Assembly: GCA_964402115.1 (NCBI GenBank)
Contig: CAYOBW010000120.1
Location: 1-20,695, forward strand
Direction: 5' to 3'
DNA: 20,695 nucleotides
Source: CAYOBW01 sp964402115
Lineage (GTDB): Bacteria > Verrucomicrobiota > Kiritimatiellia > UBA8416 > CAYOBW01
Shown here: piece by piece, positions 1-6,613 of the stretch
How positions within the stretch are numbered: position 1 is the stretch's first letter
Layout: each line of letters opens with the position of its first letter
The notes under the pieces: generated by a model
Told to the model about the DNA's origin: nothing
The model's input: only the letters and a program-made list of their open reading frames with translations
The model's database searches: none
Program-made: the position numbers and the translations under genes

Positions 1-1017
1 CCACGCGCCCATGCTCTTCACCAGGCCCGCCTGCTCCGGTGCGATCGCGCCGGAGGGCGTCGGGCCCACGTTGAGCAGCAGGTTGCCGTCGCCGCCGGCG
101 CAGCGCACCAGCATGTTCAGGCAGGCCTCGAGCGTTTTCACCCCGTCCCGCGGACCGCCCCAGGACCACTGGTTGCGCTGCGACACCGTCATGCAGGACT
201 CCCAGGGGTGCTCGATGTCGAACCCGCCGATGATCTGCTCGGGCGTGTAGTAGTCCGCCCACGGGCCGATGCTCTGCGGGGTATGCGCGTGCGGCCAGCC
301 GGGATTTCCGCACTCGAGCCGGTTGTTGATCACGATGCCCGGCTGCAGCTGCCGGACCAGGGCATACGTGCGCGCCTGATCCCAGGGCGACGGCCTTCCG
401 TCCGTGTCGAACCACAGCACGTCGATCTTCCCGTAGTTGCTCAGCAACTCGGTCAGCTCGGCCTGCATGCGCTTCACGAACTCCGCGTTCTGCGCGTTGC
501 GGCAGTCGGGGTCGCGCCAGTCCATGGGCGAGTAGTACCACCCCAACCCCATGCCGGCCTCGTGCGCGGCGGCGGCCAGCTCGGCGCAGATGTCGCGCCG
601 GAAGGGCGTGTGCATGATGGTGTAGTCGTCCACTTTCGAGTCCCAGAGCAGGAACCCGTCGCAGTGCTTGGCGGTCAGCACCATGTACTTCATGCCGGCG
701 GCCTGCGCGAGGGCGACCCATTCCCTGGCATTGAAGTTGGTCGGGTTGAACTCCTTGTAGAGGTTGTCGTACACCGCGACCGGCGTGGGCCCGTGGTTCG
801 GGCACTGGGGATTCGAGTTGGCGCGCGACCAGCTGATTTCCTTCTCCGTGAAGCTGACCGGCCCCCAGTGGATGAACAGGCCGAAGCGCAGATCCTGCCA
901 GCGCCGCAGCGCATCCGGAGCGGCCTTGCGCGCGGGTTCGGCCCCGTGCGCCGCCAGCAGCGGCAGCGCCGCCAGCAGCAGGCCTGTCGCCAACCGATAA
1001 CGAATCCATGCATGCAT
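1..1017 (-). CDS. GH29 alpha-L-fucosidase, secreted, 3' part cut by window edge
   Basis: Retaining exo-fucosidase that would remove alpha-linked L-fucose from a glycan outside the cytoplasm. The frame stays open from the ATG at 1017 to base 1, giving 339 residues with no stop seen. Residues 1-26 form a signal peptide (basic start, leucine-rich core, A-x-A-like end). GH29 landmarks: RFGLFIHWGP at 44-53, TAKHCDGFLLW at 115-125 (the usual KHHDGF has Cys here for the second His), VLWFDTDG at 200-207 with Asp204 as likely nucleophile, and PWESCMT at 271-277 with Glu273 as a possible acid/base. NLLLNVGPTPSG at 312-323 is the conserved family ending of the catalytic domain. The start is set by GGGAGG six bases upstream. 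It follows GH43 after 37 nt, so the two are probably co-transcribed. Family certain; linkage specificity cannot be read. Typical length is 430-550 aa, so roughly the last quarter is missing. Confidence 0.95.
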   Translation of the reverse strand, partial: MHAWIRYRLATGLLLAALPLLAAHGAEPARKAAPDALRRWQDLRFGLFIHWGPVSFTEKEISWSRANSNPQCPNHGPTPVAVYDNLYKEFNPTNFNAREWVALAQAAGMKYMVLTAKHCDGFLLWDSKVDDYTIMHTPFRRDICAELAAAAHEAGMGLGWYYSPMDWRDPDCRNAQNAEFVKRMQAELTELLSNYGKIDVLWFDTDGRPSPWDQARTYALVRQLQPGIVINNRLECGNPGWPHAHTPQSIGPWADYYTPEQIIGGFDIEHPWESCMTVSQRNQWSWGGPRDGVKTLEACLNMLVRCAGGDGNLLLNVGPTPSGAIAPEQAGLVKSMGAW

Positions 1018-1054
1018 CACGATCCTCCCTTGTTGCGGTGCGTTGTCCGTCGCG

Positions 1055-2662
1055 CTAGGGCATGCCCGCCGCACCCCCGTCGCTCACGCGAAAGAAGTCG
1101 AAGTCCGCGCAGCCGCCCGGCGCGCGGGTGGCGAAGCTGAACAGCCCGAACCGATAGCCCATGAAATGCGGCAGCGTGTAGACCATCCGCAGGGGGCCGC
1201 CGATGGCGGTCCAGTTCCGACCGTCGAGGCTGTAGCTGAAGCGCGCCTGGTCCCGGCGGTCCGCGAAGTCGCACGCCGCCCGCAGGTAGACGGTGTCCTG
1301 TGCAAGCGGCACGCGCTGCAGCTCCGCCGGCGCGTCCGACGGGGCGCTGACCATCACGATGGCCTTTGCACCGCCATCGACCCTGACGCCCACCCAGCCG
1401 TACCGCTTCTGCAGCAGGGCGAGGCCGGCGCAGTCGCCATCCCGCAGGCCGCCGACATCGAGCGCGACCCGCGCCTCGCTCCGCGGGCCATACGTGCGCT
1501 GCGTCAGCGTGTTGCGCGCCGCAAGCAGGTCGGCATCGACGCGCCCGGTCGTCAGCCGCAGGAAGCCAGGGCGCTGCGCGAGCGACCAGAGCCGGTCATC
1601 CGGGTTGTGATTCCACTGCCAGGCCAGCGGCAAGGCCGGTTCGCCGGGACGGCGGTCGAACTCGTCCGAGGCGACGAGCCCCGGCACGCAACCGCCGTTC
1701 GCGGGCAGGTTGAGCGCCGCCGGCGCCTTGCCGTCCGTACCCAGCACGGGCCACCCCTCCACCCACCGCACGGGCACGAGAAACGGAACGCGGCCGACGG
1801 CGCCGCAGTCCTGGAACAGGTAGGCGTACCAGTCGCCCCGCGGCGTATCGATGAGCCCCCCCTGCGCCACGCCCTGGTCCTGGAGCGCAACCCGTCCCTC
1901 GTACGGGCCGGTGATCCGCTCCGCCCGGTGCACGATCACGGTGCGCATGCCGCCCCGCGGCCAGACGATGTTGAAGAGATAGTACCGCCCCCTGATCTTG
2001 AGCAACTGGGAGCCTTCCGCCTTCAGACCGACGTCGGGTCCCGCCACGGCGCTGGCATCGGGAATGATGACCTCGTCAATCCCGCCGGGCTTGGGCGCCG
2101 TCGCGTCGGCGGTCAGTTCCCGCAGCCGGAGCGTGCCCCCGCCATAGACCATGTACACGCGCCCGTCGTCGTCGAAGAACAGCGAATGATCGTGCAGGGC
2201 GGGCCGGAACGACGCCGCGGTCCAGGGACCCTTCTCGATGTCCTTCGTCGTGTAGACGTGGGTCTTGCCAGTGGTGCCGGAGAAGGTGGTCGCGTAGAAC
2301 GTGCCGTCATGGTAACGCAGGCTGCTGGCCCACGAGCCGGCCCCGTAGGCGTTCCGGCCGTTGGCGAGATTGAGCGCGTCCGTGTCCGCGAGCGTGGCGT
2401 AGGCGTAGCTCACCAGACGCCAGTTCACGAGGTCCCGGGACGCCATGATCGGCAGCCCCGGGCACATGTGCATCGTGGTGCTGCTCATGTAGTACGTATC
2501 CCCGACGCGGATCAGCGCCAGGTCCGGCACGTCGGCGTGGATGATCGGGTTGCGGGCCGGGGCCGCCAGAACGGCGACGGCATCGGCGAAGACCATGAGA
2601 AGTGCAAGGCAATCGGCCGCGTGAAGGTTCATAGTCCAACCGTCTGGATTCGATCTTTTCAC
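1055..2662 (-). CDS. GH43 family glycosidase (beta-xylosidase/arabinosidase type) with C-terminal beta-sandwich
   Basis: Inverting five-bladed beta-propeller enzyme, probably acting on xylosyl or arabinosyl side chains. With the GTG start at 2662 the protein has 535 residues. Residues 1-34 hold an N-terminal hydrophobic export signal. The propeller covers about 38-330: NPIIHADVPDLAL carries the candidate catalytic base (Asp44 or Asp47), ALHDHSLFFDDDGRVYMVYG the pKa-modulating Asp (Asp158), and KAEGSQLLK the general acid (Glu216). From about 345 (VASDEFDR) to the end a concanavalin-like domain follows, as in the C-terminal domain of GH43 beta-xylosidases. The start is uncertain: GTG 2662 has a basic n-region (Lys-Arg) and a weak GAGAA upstream, while ATG at 2632 gives 525 aa but has neither a Shine-Dalgarno sequence nor a basic n-region. 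GH29 follows 37 nt downstream. Substrate is inferred from the family only. Confidence 0.9.
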   Translation of the reverse strand: MKRSNPDGWTMNLHAADCLALLMVFADAVAVLAAPARNPIIHADVPDLALIRVGDTYYMSSTTMHMCPGLPIMASRDLVNWRLVSYAYATLADTDALNLANGRNAYGAGSWASSLRYHDGTFYATTFSGTTGKTHVYTTKDIEKGPWTAASFRPALHDHSLFFDDDGRVYMVYGGGTLRLRELTADATAPKPGGIDEVIIPDASAVAGPDVGLKAEGSQLLKIRGRYYLFNIVWPRGGMRTVIVHRAERITGPYEGRVALQDQGVAQGGLIDTPRGDWYAYLFQDCGAVGRVPFLVPVRWVEGWPVLGTDGKAPAALNLPANGGCVPGLVASDEFDRRPGEPALPLAWQWNHNPDDRLWSLAQRPGFLRLTTGRVDADLLAARNTLTQRTYGPRSEARVALDVGGLRDGDCAGLALLQKRYGWVGVRVDGGAKAIVMVSAPSDAPAELQRVPLAQDTVYLRAACDFADRRDQARFSYSLDGRNWTAIGGPLRMVYTLPHFMGYRFGLFSFATRAPGGCADFDFFRVSDGGAAGMP

Positions 2663-2819
2663 AGGTTCTCAGTGACGCAGGGGGCATAACGGCGGAGGAC
2701 CGCCGTCTCCACGTCTCGTCTCTGGCGTTTGTGTATGAAGTGCATGACCCGGAGATACCCAGGCCGCCCCGCACCCTCCACGCATCGCTGTCTTCTTCCG
2801 CCCTACGCGCATCGGCGCA
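2633..2819. other. Spacer between URO-D gene and GH43 gene
   Basis: Noncoding stretch of 187 nt (157 nt if GH43 starts at 2662), the only sizeable break in the minus-strand cluster. It holds one copy of the dispersed palindromic repeat (2672-2720). No convincing -35/-10 pair is visible on the minus strand. It could end or attenuate transcription from the upstream operon or supply a separate start for GH43-GH29. Confidence 0.6.
2672..2720. repeat. Dispersed palindromic repeat, copy 1
   Basis: The core is a perfect 7-bp stem, ACGGCGG (2689-2695) and CCGCCGT (2700-2706), with an AGGA loop. The flanks GTGACGCAGGGGGC (left) and CTCCACG...CTCGTC (right) recur at 13337-13441. The same arrangement in two distant intergenic sites marks a dispersed repeat family and not a random hairpin. 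Confidence 0.7.
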
Positions 2820-3882
2820 TTACACCTTCTCGTCGAACGCGCCGAGTTGCAGCGGGTACTTTCCGTACTCCCGCACGAGCTTGACGATGTAGTCGTAGGT
2901 CGGCCCCGACACGTCGCTGGCGACGGAGTGGTCGGACTGGAAGATGTACCCGCCCCCCTTGGCGGCGTTAAGCTTGCGCAGCACCTCGCGGCGGATCTTC
3001 TCCCGGTCGCCCGACTCCCACACCTGGATGTCGCTGTTGCCGCAGACGCCGAAGGTGTGGCCGTACTGCCGCCGCAGCTCCACGGCGTCCATGCCCGCCT
3101 TCACCTCGAGCGGGTTGAAGGCGTCGATGCCGATCTCGATGAAGTCCGGGAAAACCTTCTGCACGTTGCCGCAGCCATGGTAGATCACCATCAGCCCCTT
3201 GGCGTGCGCGTAGTCCGCGATGGCCTTGACCCAGGGCTTGTAGTGCTCGCGCCAGAACGCCGGGTTCATGAACGTGCCGCACTTGTAGGCGATGTCGCCC
3301 CAGATGACGAACCCGTCCAGCAGCCCGTCCGCGGCGTCGATCTGCGCCTTCGCGCAGTCCAGGTAGAACTGCCCCACGCGGGCCAGGACCGCGGCCATGC
3401 GCTCCGGCTCCAGGCCCACCCACAGCAGGTGGTTTTCGGGCCCGATCAGGCGCGTCAGGCACTCGGTGCACTCGATGATGCTGCCGAAGACGGGGAAGTC
3501 CGGCCAGAGCGACTGCACCGTCTCCACCCACGGCGGGCTGTTGCGCTCGAAGCCGTCCCCCACCCCCGCGATCTGGTTGTCACCCGCAGCGAAGTAGCGC
3601 CGGCGGTCGTAAGGGTCGTCGAAGACCGCCGCCTCCAACTTCTCGAGCGTGTCGAGTTCCCAGCCGGCGAACTCCGGCATGGGAAACTGGAAAACCTTGC
3701 GCATGATCGCGCCGAANNNNNNNNNNNNNNNNNNNNNNNNNNNNNNNNNNNNNNNNNNNNNNNNNNNNNNNNNNNNNNNNNNNNNNNNNNNNNNNNNNNN
3801 NNNNNNNNNNNNNNNNGAGTTTCAGCAACGTGTTGGGTTTGCGGGCTGCGCCGCCCTTGCCGGTTGTATCGAACATGCCCAT
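2820..3882 (-). CDS. Uroporphyrinogen decarboxylase superfamily protein (methyltransferase-like), broken by assembly gap
   Basis: A URO-D fold (TIM barrel) protein but probably not HemE. The 298 residues after the gap (3716 to 2820) show the URO-D-like pattern used by corrinoid methyltransferases such as MtaA: IYHGCGN (His-x-Cys at 3179-3171), GIDAFNPLEVKAGMD, GVCGNSDIQVW, and GGYIFQSDHSVASDVS near the C-terminus. The HxC pair is a zinc-ligand signature in methyltransferase members; the third Cys of MtaA is not at its usual place, where SDHS stands instead. Before the gap 22 residues (MGMFDTTGKGG..., ATG 3882) follow a strong GGGAGGGG signal. The 100-N gap at 3717-3816 is not a multiple of three, so the two halves are joined by inference; at face value the total is about 353 aa, normal for the family. 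It starts 23 nt after the GH95-like gene. No signal peptide, so cytoplasmic. Substrate unknown; demethylating a methylated sugar is a guess. Confidence 0.8.
3717..3816. other. Assembly gap (100 N) inside the URO-D gene
   Basis: Exactly 100 unknown bases, the conventional placeholder for a scaffold gap of unknown size. It removes part of the N-terminal region of the URO-D-like protein. Confidence 0.97.
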
Positions 3883-3905
3883 GCCAAGTCCCCTCCCTAT
3901 TGTTT

Positions 3906-6599
3906 TTACATTCCACTCGTGAAGTGCAAGCGCTGTCCGGGCGTCGTCTCCACTTCGACCACGCCCCGTCCGTCCGGTGCGCACGCCGCACGGGTTTCCG
4001 GTTCTGTCCGCAGCGTAACCCGCGGCCAGGGGCTGAGCAAGCGCAGCCTGCCCCCGACGGTCGCAGCGATCGTCACGCGCGCCACCTTGCCACCCGCCTG
4101 CTCCGCCGTCACCAGGAAACCGCCTTGCGCGCGCAGGTCGGCGAAGGCCGCGTCCTCCTCCTTCGGCCAGGCCGGGAACACGCGGATGATATCGCCCACG
4201 CTCTGGAGCAGCAGTTCCCCGATCGCCATGCTGGCCCCGAACTGCTCCGTGTAGTGGCCGAAGTTGTTGAAGTGCGCCCCCAGCCGGTTCAGCGTGATCG
4301 TCTGGTTCGGCCGCAGGCGCGCCTTGAGCTCGCGGCTCAGCCACTCGCGCGCGCCCGGCAGGCTGAGGCGCGCGCGGGAAACGCCCAGGATGTAGATGGA
4401 GTTGTTCCCGTTCCACGCCACCCGCTCCACCGTCCGCGTGAAGAGCGCCTTCTCGGCGTCCGGGGAGAACCACGTCACAACGTCTCCCGGAAACACGGGG
4501 ACCGCCGGCACGGCGATGTTGTAAGTGATGGGCGGCGCGTCCTGCACATCCACGACGAGCGGCTCCTGGCCGCCGGTGGTCGGGTAGGCGGGCAGGCGCT
4601 TCAGCGCGGCCTCCCAGCGCGCCGCCAGCTCCGCGTCGCGCCCCAGCGTGCGCGCCCCCTCGAGCGCCGCATCGAAGACGTAGCGGAACAGCGCCAGGTC
4701 GAACGCGCTGTTGCGGTTGCGCGCGAAGTCCTTCGTCCAGCCCCAGTGTTCAGGCGACACCGTCGGCCCCAGCACCAGGTTGCCCGCGGCGTCCTGTCCG
4801 CACACGTCCATGAAGTTGGCCTGGAACACGGCCACGTCGCGGACCAGCGGGTAGGCCGTCTGCTCCAGGAACGCGCGGTCGGGCTGGTACTTGTAGTGCC
4901 ACCAGACCGGCTGCACCGTGAAGGCCGGGACGCCCATCGTGTAGCCCCACACGTGGTGGATGTACTGGCGGCCGACGGGGCTCCGGCAGGCGGCCGGGTC
5001 CGCCGGCTCGTAGGCGAAGATGACGTGGGGGAAGTACGCGCCGTCGAAGCCGAACACCTGGCGGCAGAGCCACCGCGCGCGGGGCAGGTACTCGCGGATG
5101 AGGCGCGCGTAGGGCTCGGCCAGGTCGGGCTGGTTGGCGTTGAAGGCGCTCCAGAAGGTCTGCTGGATGTTGTAGTTGGTGTGATAGTCGCCATGCCAGG
5201 CCGGCGCGCTGTCGACCAGGCTCGCGAACAGCCCGGGGGGCATGGCGCCCGGCCTGGTCACGCAGCGCAGGAAGTAGAGGTTGCGGTACCACGCGTCCGC
5301 GAGGAAGGTGTCGCCGAGACGGATCCCGCTGCGGCTCCAGAAAGCCGCCCAGGCGGCCTCGTGCCGGGCGACCAGCGCGCCCGGGGCTTCGCCCAGCGTC
5401 GCGCGCGCCAGCAGGACCGCCGCGGCGCGCGGGTCCGCAGCCTCCCGGCTGGTCACGATCGCCACCGCATGCAGGTCCCCCGCCGCAGCCACGGCGACGG
5501 CGTAGCGCATCCCCGGCCAGTCGGCATCGCCGGGCATTTCCTGCGTGAGCCACCGCACGCCGCCATCCTCGCCCGCGACCGCCGTCGGCGTGTCGGCTGA
5601 CGTCACGGGCAGGAGCTTGCTGCCGGCGGCAGCCCGGACCAGGAACACGTTGCGGTCCGCCAGGGCCCGCACCTCCGCCCCCAGCGGCCCCGCCACCGTC
5701 GCCACGGCGCGCCGCACGTCCAGGCGGCCCGTGGAGCGTGGCGGCGCGATGGCGGCGGCGCCCAGGTCGAGGGCGGTCCGGCCCTCCGCGCCCTCGATCG
5801 CGACCTCCCGGAAGTGGTTCTCGGCGCGTTGGCCGTCCTCCGTCCACGTGTACAGGATGGCGCGGTCAACCACCCGGTTTGTGGGAAGGTCCCAGGTTTG
5901 CTCCCCCGGCGCCGTCGGGGTTTCCAGCCAGCCCGTCTTGAAGACGATGCCTGACTGACTGTCCAGCAGGTCGACGTAGTAGCGGGCGTTGGGCGAACCC
6001 GCGAGCCGCACGCGCAAACGGCTGCCGCCGCCGGTGGCGATGGCCAGCCCGTCCAGCGCGTAGCCGTTGGAGGCCCCCGCCGCGCCCGCGACGCTCATCA
6101 CGCCGCCAGTCGCGCTGGCTTCCCACGCGTTGTGCGTTCCCTGCGTGCGGATCGGCCGCCAGGCGCGCCGGCCCGCGGCATCGCCGAACACCAGCTTCGC
6201 GCAGGCCCGCGGGCACGGATAGGGATGCGCGTGGTAGCTGTCGGCGCCCCGGTTGGTCCAGCCGCCCGGCGTGAGCGCCGCATTGCCGCCCCCCGTCGGC
6301 TCCCGCCCAAACCGCTTGATCAGGTCCAGAGTGGGAAGGGGCGGGTCAAGCTTGCTGTCCAGGCGGGCGTCCCAGACATCGTTCTTCGTGAGGTTGAGCG
6401 TCACCGCACCGTGCTCCGTCCACAGCAGGGCGTTGATGTCGCCGTTGCCGATGATGAGCGCGTGCTCAAAGATGCTGGAGAGGCTCTCCACCTCGATCGC
6501 GGCGCGGTCCAGCGCCTCGGGAAAGGGAACGGCCGCCGCGCGGGCCGGGCCGGCCGCGACGAGGACGGCCAGGCTCACGTGGAACGCTGTCGTACGCAT
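3906..6599 (-). CDS. GH95-like (alpha/alpha)6-barrel glycoside hydrolase, secreted
   Basis: Protein of 897 residues with signal peptide 1-22 (cleavage near ARAAA). N-terminal beta domain: ALIIGNGDINALLW (47-60), matching the GNG motif that opens GH95 and DUF5703 proteins. Residues about 145-270 look like an inserted beta-sandwich that may bind carbohydrate. Catalytic barrel from about 400: AWHGDYHTNYNIQQTFW (467-483) aligns with the GH95 DYTxNINLQ segment (Asn475 and Asn477), GPTVSPEHWG (611-620) with the segment carrying the GH95 general acid (Glu617), and HYTEQFGASMAIGELLLQS (782-800) with the usual DGNFG...IAEMLLQS, so Glu785 stands where GH95 has Asp. The ATG at 6599 has AGGAGA just upstream. 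An alternative ATG at 6617 overlaps the previous stop as ATGA. Probably releases alpha-L-fucose or alpha-galactosyl-type residues; specificity is uncertain because of the Asp-to-Glu change. Confidence 0.85.
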   Translation of the reverse strand: MRTTAFHVSLAVLVAAGPARAAAVPFPEALDRAAIEVESLSSIFEHALIIGNGDINALLWTEHGAVTLNLTKNDVWDARLDSKLDPPLPTLDLIKRFGREPTGGGNAALTPGGWTNRGADSYHAHPYPCPRACAKLVFGDAAGRRAWRPIRTQGTHNAWEASATGGVMSVAGAAGASNGYALDGLAIATGGGSRLRVRLAGSPNARYYVDLLDSQSGIVFKTGWLETPTAPGEQTWDLPTNRVVDRAILYTWTEDGQRAENHFREVAIEGAEGRTALDLGAAAIAPPRSTGRLDVRRAVATVAGPLGAEVRALADRNVFLVRAAAGSKLLPVTSADTPTAVAGEDGGVRWLTQEMPGDADWPGMRYAVAVAAAGDLHAVAIVTSREAADPRAAAVLLARATLGEAPGALVARHEAAWAAFWSRSGIRLGDTFLADAWYRNLYFLRCVTRPGAMPPGLFASLVDSAPAWHGDYHTNYNIQQTFWSAFNANQPDLAEPYARLIREYLPRARWLCRQVFGFDGAYFPHVIFAYEPADPAACRSPVGRQYIHHVWGYTMGVPAFTVQPVWWHYKYQPDRAFLEQTAYPLVRDVAVFQANFMDVCGQDAAGNLVLGPTVSPEHWGWTKDFARNRNSAFDLALFRYVFDAALEGARTLGRDAELAARWEAALKRLPAYPTTGGQEPLVVDVQDAPPITYNIAVPAVPVFPGDVVTWFSPDAEKALFTRTVERVAWNGNNSIYILGVSRARLSLPGAREWLSRELKARLRPNQTITLNRLGAHFNNFGHYTEQFGASMAIGELLLQSVGDIIRVFPAWPKEEDAAFADLRAQGGFLVTAEQAGGKVARVTIAATVGGRLRLLSPWPRVTLRTEPETRAACAPDGRGVVEVETTPGQRLHFTSGM

Positions 6600-6613
6600 G
6601 GACTCTCCTGGTG

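Noticed and set aside
690..1013. 107-codon minus-strand frame starting with MHGFVIGW
   Set aside because: It is an alternative frame within the GH29 start region. The frame from ATG 1017 carries the signal peptide and all GH29 motifs.
208..2689. Long plus-strand open frames (208-1140 and 1043-2689)
   Set aside because: They are antisense to the GH29 and GH43 genes, whose motifs are unmistakable, and their composition is typical of GC-rich antisense frames.
2820..3704. HemE (uroporphyrinogen decarboxylase of heme synthesis)
   Set aside because: The H-x-C and SDHSV segments belong to the methyltransferase-like branch, and the context is glycan degradation, not heme synthesis.
2847..5600. Very long open frame on the plus strand (917 codons), crossing the first assembly gap
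   Set aside because: It lies opposite the URO-D and GH95-like genes, is Arg/Ala/Pro/Val-rich with no domain, and reads through 34 unknown codons. It is a GC-driven shadow of the minus-strand genes.
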